Shown here: positions 13,291-14,809 of the stretch, in pieces
Position numbering within the stretch: position 1 is the first letter of the stretch
How the letters are laid out: each line of letters opens with the position of its first letter
DNA from: an uncultured Bacillaceae bacterium
GTDB lineage: Bacteria; Bacillota; Bacilli; Bacillales; Amphibacillaceae
Assembly (NCBI GenBank): GCA_937925695.1
Contig: CALAMD010000039.1
Span: 1-14,809 of the forward strand
Direction: 5' to 3'
DNA length: 14,809 nucleotides
The notes under the pieces: model-generated
Told to the model about the DNA's origin: nothing
What the model saw: only the letters and a program-made list of their open reading frames with translations
Database searches by the model: none
Position numbers and translations under genes: made by a program

Positions 13291-13315
13291 ATAATGTTCT
13301 AATTAGGAACATTAT
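13291..13315. promoter_or_regulatory. 25-bp palindrome, probable repressor operator
   Basis: ATAATGTTC (13291-13299) and GAACATTAT (13307-13315) are perfect 9-bp inverted arms around TAATTAG. The palindrome overlaps the -10 and the predicted start of the minus-strand promoter for the 88-aa gene. The neighbouring XRE regulator is the obvious candidate to bind it. Confidence 0.65.
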
Positions 13316-13339
13316 ACTATATATGCCATTTGAGAACAA
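13311..13339 (-). promoter_or_regulatory. Promoter of the 88-aa gene
   Basis: On the minus strand there is a perfect -10 TATAAT (13311-13316), exactly 17 bp of spacer and a weak -35 TTGTTC (13334-13339). The predicted start is near 13304, inside the palindrome. Confidence 0.65.
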
Positions 13340-13395
13340 TGAACCAATTTACCTTACGCTAGATTATGTTAATCTGACATTAATCATAGAAATAG

Positions 13396-13827
13396 ATGAG
13401 CGTGATGACAATTAATACTGAAATAATTACTCATAACATTAGTTTTTTTCGTAAGCAAAAAAATTGGACCCAACAAGAACTAGCTGACAAATTGAAAATC
13501 TCCCGGTCAGTTATTGCCAAGTGGGAGAATAATATTGTTACACCTGATATCATTTCATTAATTAAGTTGAGTGAAATTTTCAACATAACCCTTGACCATC
13601 TAGTAGGAAATGATTCCTTTCGTCATGATATATTAAAAGAATTTAAACGGGTCTATAGTTCAAAGACAACCCCCTTCGATGATGAGGTTATTGAACTAAT
13701 AGAGTTTTTGATGACTAATCCAACATTAAAACAAGAAGTTCAACGTATAAAAAATTTACCGCTTAAAAAACAACAATCAATTCAAACAGTATTAAGTGAA
13801 TTGATTGATCAATTTGAAAAAATATAA
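13396..13827 (+). CDS. XRE family transcriptional regulator
   Basis: A 143-aa protein with an N-terminal HTH_3 domain (about residues 10-66). The pattern NWTQQELADKLKISRSVIAKWE is the two-helix DNA-reading unit, and DHLVGND ends the domain in the usual way. The C-terminal half (about 70-143) is helical and charged, with no recognised motif, and may mediate dimerisation. There is no Shine-Dalgarno in front of the first ATG, and only a weak GATGAG before the ATG three codons on (13405). The message may be leaderless or poorly translated, as suits a repressor. It is divergent from the 88-aa gene across a 121-bp region with the 25-bp palindrome and a smaller AGATTA/TAATCT repeat (13361-13375). 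A strong terminator follows. Confidence 0.88.
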   Translation: MSVMTINTEIITHNISFFRKQKNWTQQELADKLKISRSVIAKWENNIVTPDIISLIKLSEIFNITLDHLVGNDSFRHDILKEFKRVYSSKTTPFDDEVIELIEFLMTNPTLKQEVQRIKNLPLKKQQSIQTVLSELIDQFEKI

Positions 13828-13839
13828 CTTGAAGAGGAA

Positions 13840-13877
13840 TGGTTCTAAGCAAAAAAATTGCTTAGAACCATTTTTTT
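13840..13877 (+). terminator. Rho-independent terminator of the XRE gene
   Basis: A 13-bp perfect stem, TGGTTCTAAGCAA (13840-13852) with TTGCTTAGAACCA (13858-13870), a five-A loop and seven T residues (13871-13877), 12 bp after the stop codon. Confidence 0.95.
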
Positions 13878-13902
13878 CTAAATTTACCCTTTATTTTGCT
13901 CG

Positions 13903-13937
13903 TTATATGTGTTATACTCTGACTATAACATATATAA
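13903..13937. promoter_or_regulatory. Long inverted repeat on the gntR promoter, probable autoregulatory operator
   Basis: TTATATGTGTTATA (13903-13916) and TATAACATATATAA (13924-13937) are complementary at 13 of 14 positions around CTCTGAC. The left arm contains the extended -10 TGTTATACT (13910-13918). The predicted start near 13925 lies in the right arm. This is where a YtrA-type GntR repressor would bind to control its own operon. Confidence 0.7.
13910..13918 (+). promoter_or_regulatory. Extended -10 promoter of the gntR operon
   Basis: TGTTATACT is a TGn-extended -10 with one mismatch to TATAAT. Only a poor -35 (TTTATT, 13890-13895) lies 17 bp upstream. It gives a leader of about 35 nt before the GTG start of the regulator. 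Confidence 0.5.
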
Positions 13938-13959
13938 TAACCGAAGGAGCTATGATAAT

Positions 13960-14352
13960 GTGTATATTAAATTAGATTTTGAATCAGAAAAACCGATCTA
14001 CACCCAGTTAATGGAGCAGATTATTGCCGGTATTGCAAAACAAGAACTGCTTCCAGGGGAAAGGTTACCATCGGTGAGATCATTAGCTGCTGATATCGGT
14101 GTCAATCTGCATACTGTTAACAAAGCTTATCAAGAATTGAAGCAAAAAGGATTTATTTTAAGCCATCGGCAAAGAGGAGTTGTCATCCATCCAGATGGCA
14201 TGCCACCAGCAGATCAGGAATTTAAGGACCAATTATATGAAACATTACATCCGATCATTGCTGAATCCATTGCTCGGCAACTATCTTTTGAAGAATTTAC
14301 GAAAATATGCCGAGACATCTTTCAAACATATTTAGATAAAGAAGGTGATTAA
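13960..14352 (+). CDS. GntR family transcriptional regulator, YtrA subfamily
   Basis: A 130-aa regulator with an N-terminal GntR winged helix (about residues 10-75), including PIYTQLMEQI, LPGERLPSVRSLAADIGVN and VNKAYQELKQKGF. The C-terminal tail of only about 50 residues marks the short YtrA subfamily, whose members usually repress an adjacent membrane-protein or ABC-transporter operon. The open frame reaches 13909, but AAGGAG (13944-13949) is 10 nt upstream of the GTG at 13960, which also gives the typical start. An ATG at 13952 is in another frame and soon stops. Two bases separate its stop from the next start codon, so the genes are translationally linked. The inverted repeat upstream suggests autoregulation. 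Confidence 0.9.
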   Translation: MYIKLDFESEKPIYTQLMEQIIAGIAKQELLPGERLPSVRSLAADIGVNLHTVNKAYQELKQKGFILSHRQRGVVIHPDGMPPADQEFKDQLYETLHPIIAESIARQLSFEEFTKICRDIFQTYLDKEGD

Positions 14353-14354
14353 CA

Positions 14355-14809
14355 ATGACAAAATTATTAATTGTAATCCTTGCCTTATTACTCATCCCTA
14401 TTTTTGCACTGATGACGTTCATCCCCTATTGGACAAGAAAAACAGAGAGTTTTGGTGTTTCAATTCCTGAGGACGTCTTCGATCACCCAACAATAAAGAC
14501 TATGAGAAAAAGTTATGCCCAAATAATGACGATAGTAGGGATTGTGTTATTATTCATCTACTTTTTCGTTGCGTTGCTTTTTACGACAGACGAAGTCATG
14601 TTCTCGATCTTTTATAGTGGCATCATCTTTGTTTACTTAATCATTAGCTTTATTATTTATTTAAGATTTCATAAGCAGATGAAACAATTAAAAGCAGAAC
14701 AACAATGGACACAAGACAAATCACAGCAACTCATCATTCATACGAAATTTCATGACAAACCTTTAACCATATCTCATTGGTTTTACGGCATTCCGATTCT
14801 ACTGTCTTT
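14355..14809 (+). CDS. Membrane protein of the DUF1648-associated type, 3' end outside the window
   Basis: The open frame runs from the ATG at 14355 off the end of the window, about 151 residues seen. A first membrane helix (about 4-24) is followed by FGVSIPEDVF (33-42), then two more helices (about 56-76 and 82-100) and a charged KQMKQLKAEQQWTQDKSQ stretch. The FGV-x-I/V-P pattern after the first helix is one I associate with membrane proteins carrying DUF1648 domains that are often paired with YtrA-type GntR regulators. The function is unknown. GAAGGTGAT overlapping the end of the GntR gene serves as ribosome binding site. It is the likely target of the adjacent repressor. Confidence 0.75.
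   Translation, partial: MTKLLIVILALLLIPIFALMTFIPYWTRKTESFGVSIPEDVFDHPTIKTMRKSYAQIMTIVGIVLLFIYFFVALLFTTDEVMFSIFYSGIIFVYLIISFIIYLRFHKQMKQLKAEQQWTQDKSQQLIIHTKFHDKPLTISHWFYGIPILLS

Overview
The window reads as the chromosome of a low-GC, spore-forming member of the Bacillaceae. It carries a gamma-type small acid-soluble spore protein gene. Its gene order closely follows the Bacillus subtilis stretch recX-yfhH-yfhP-mutY-sspE-ygaC-ygaD-ygaF(bcp)-perR-ygzB, next to an rRNA operon. I cannot fix the genus. From memory of B. subtilis, gsaB, fabL and ygaB are missing from their usual places. The gene order is syntenic core, with a few lineage-specific inserts and a regulatory-rich right end.

Layout: Positions 1-200 hold two tandem rRNA-type promoters and a boxA-like leader pointing left, so a 16S gene probably begins just outside the window. 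Divergent from them is ygzB. Next comes a fused para-aminobenzoate gene (pabB-pabC), which is absent at this place in B. subtilis and shares a bidirectional terminator with perR. perR has its own promoter with a PerR box over the start site. Two further inserted genes follow: a PduO-type cobalamin adenosyltransferase and an orphan sugar-phosphate transferase with altered active-site residues. Then come bcp, the ABC exporter ygaD, a GC-rich structured intergenic element of about 160 nt, ntdP (ygaC), a gamma-SASP gene and mutY, all on the minus strand. yfhP is divergent from mutY and convergent with the recX-yfhH operon.

Right end (12.1-14.8 kb): an RNA leader of about 175 nt begins with a tRNA-like fold (D arm, anticodon-like hairpin, perfect T arm, broken acceptor). 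It ends in an intrinsic terminator whose 3' arm doubles as the Shine-Dalgarno of a GNAT acetyltransferase. Its short C-rich and G-rich segments can pair in several mutually exclusive ways, so it looks like an attenuator or riboswitch; this is the most interesting item in the window. After it come an 88-aa protein of unknown function divergent from an XRE repressor, with a 25-bp palindrome on its promoter, and a YtrA-type GntR repressor with a long inverted repeat on its promoter. The GntR gene is followed by a membrane protein gene that runs off the end.

Functional themes: oxidative-stress defence and DNA repair (perR, bcp, mutY, recX), spore biology (gamma-SASP, with yfhP as the known B. subtilis regulator of this neighbourhood), folate and cobalamin cofactor metabolism (pabBC, PduO), and two small self-regulated modules at the right end. 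No CRISPR array, insertion sequence, transposase or prophage gene was seen.
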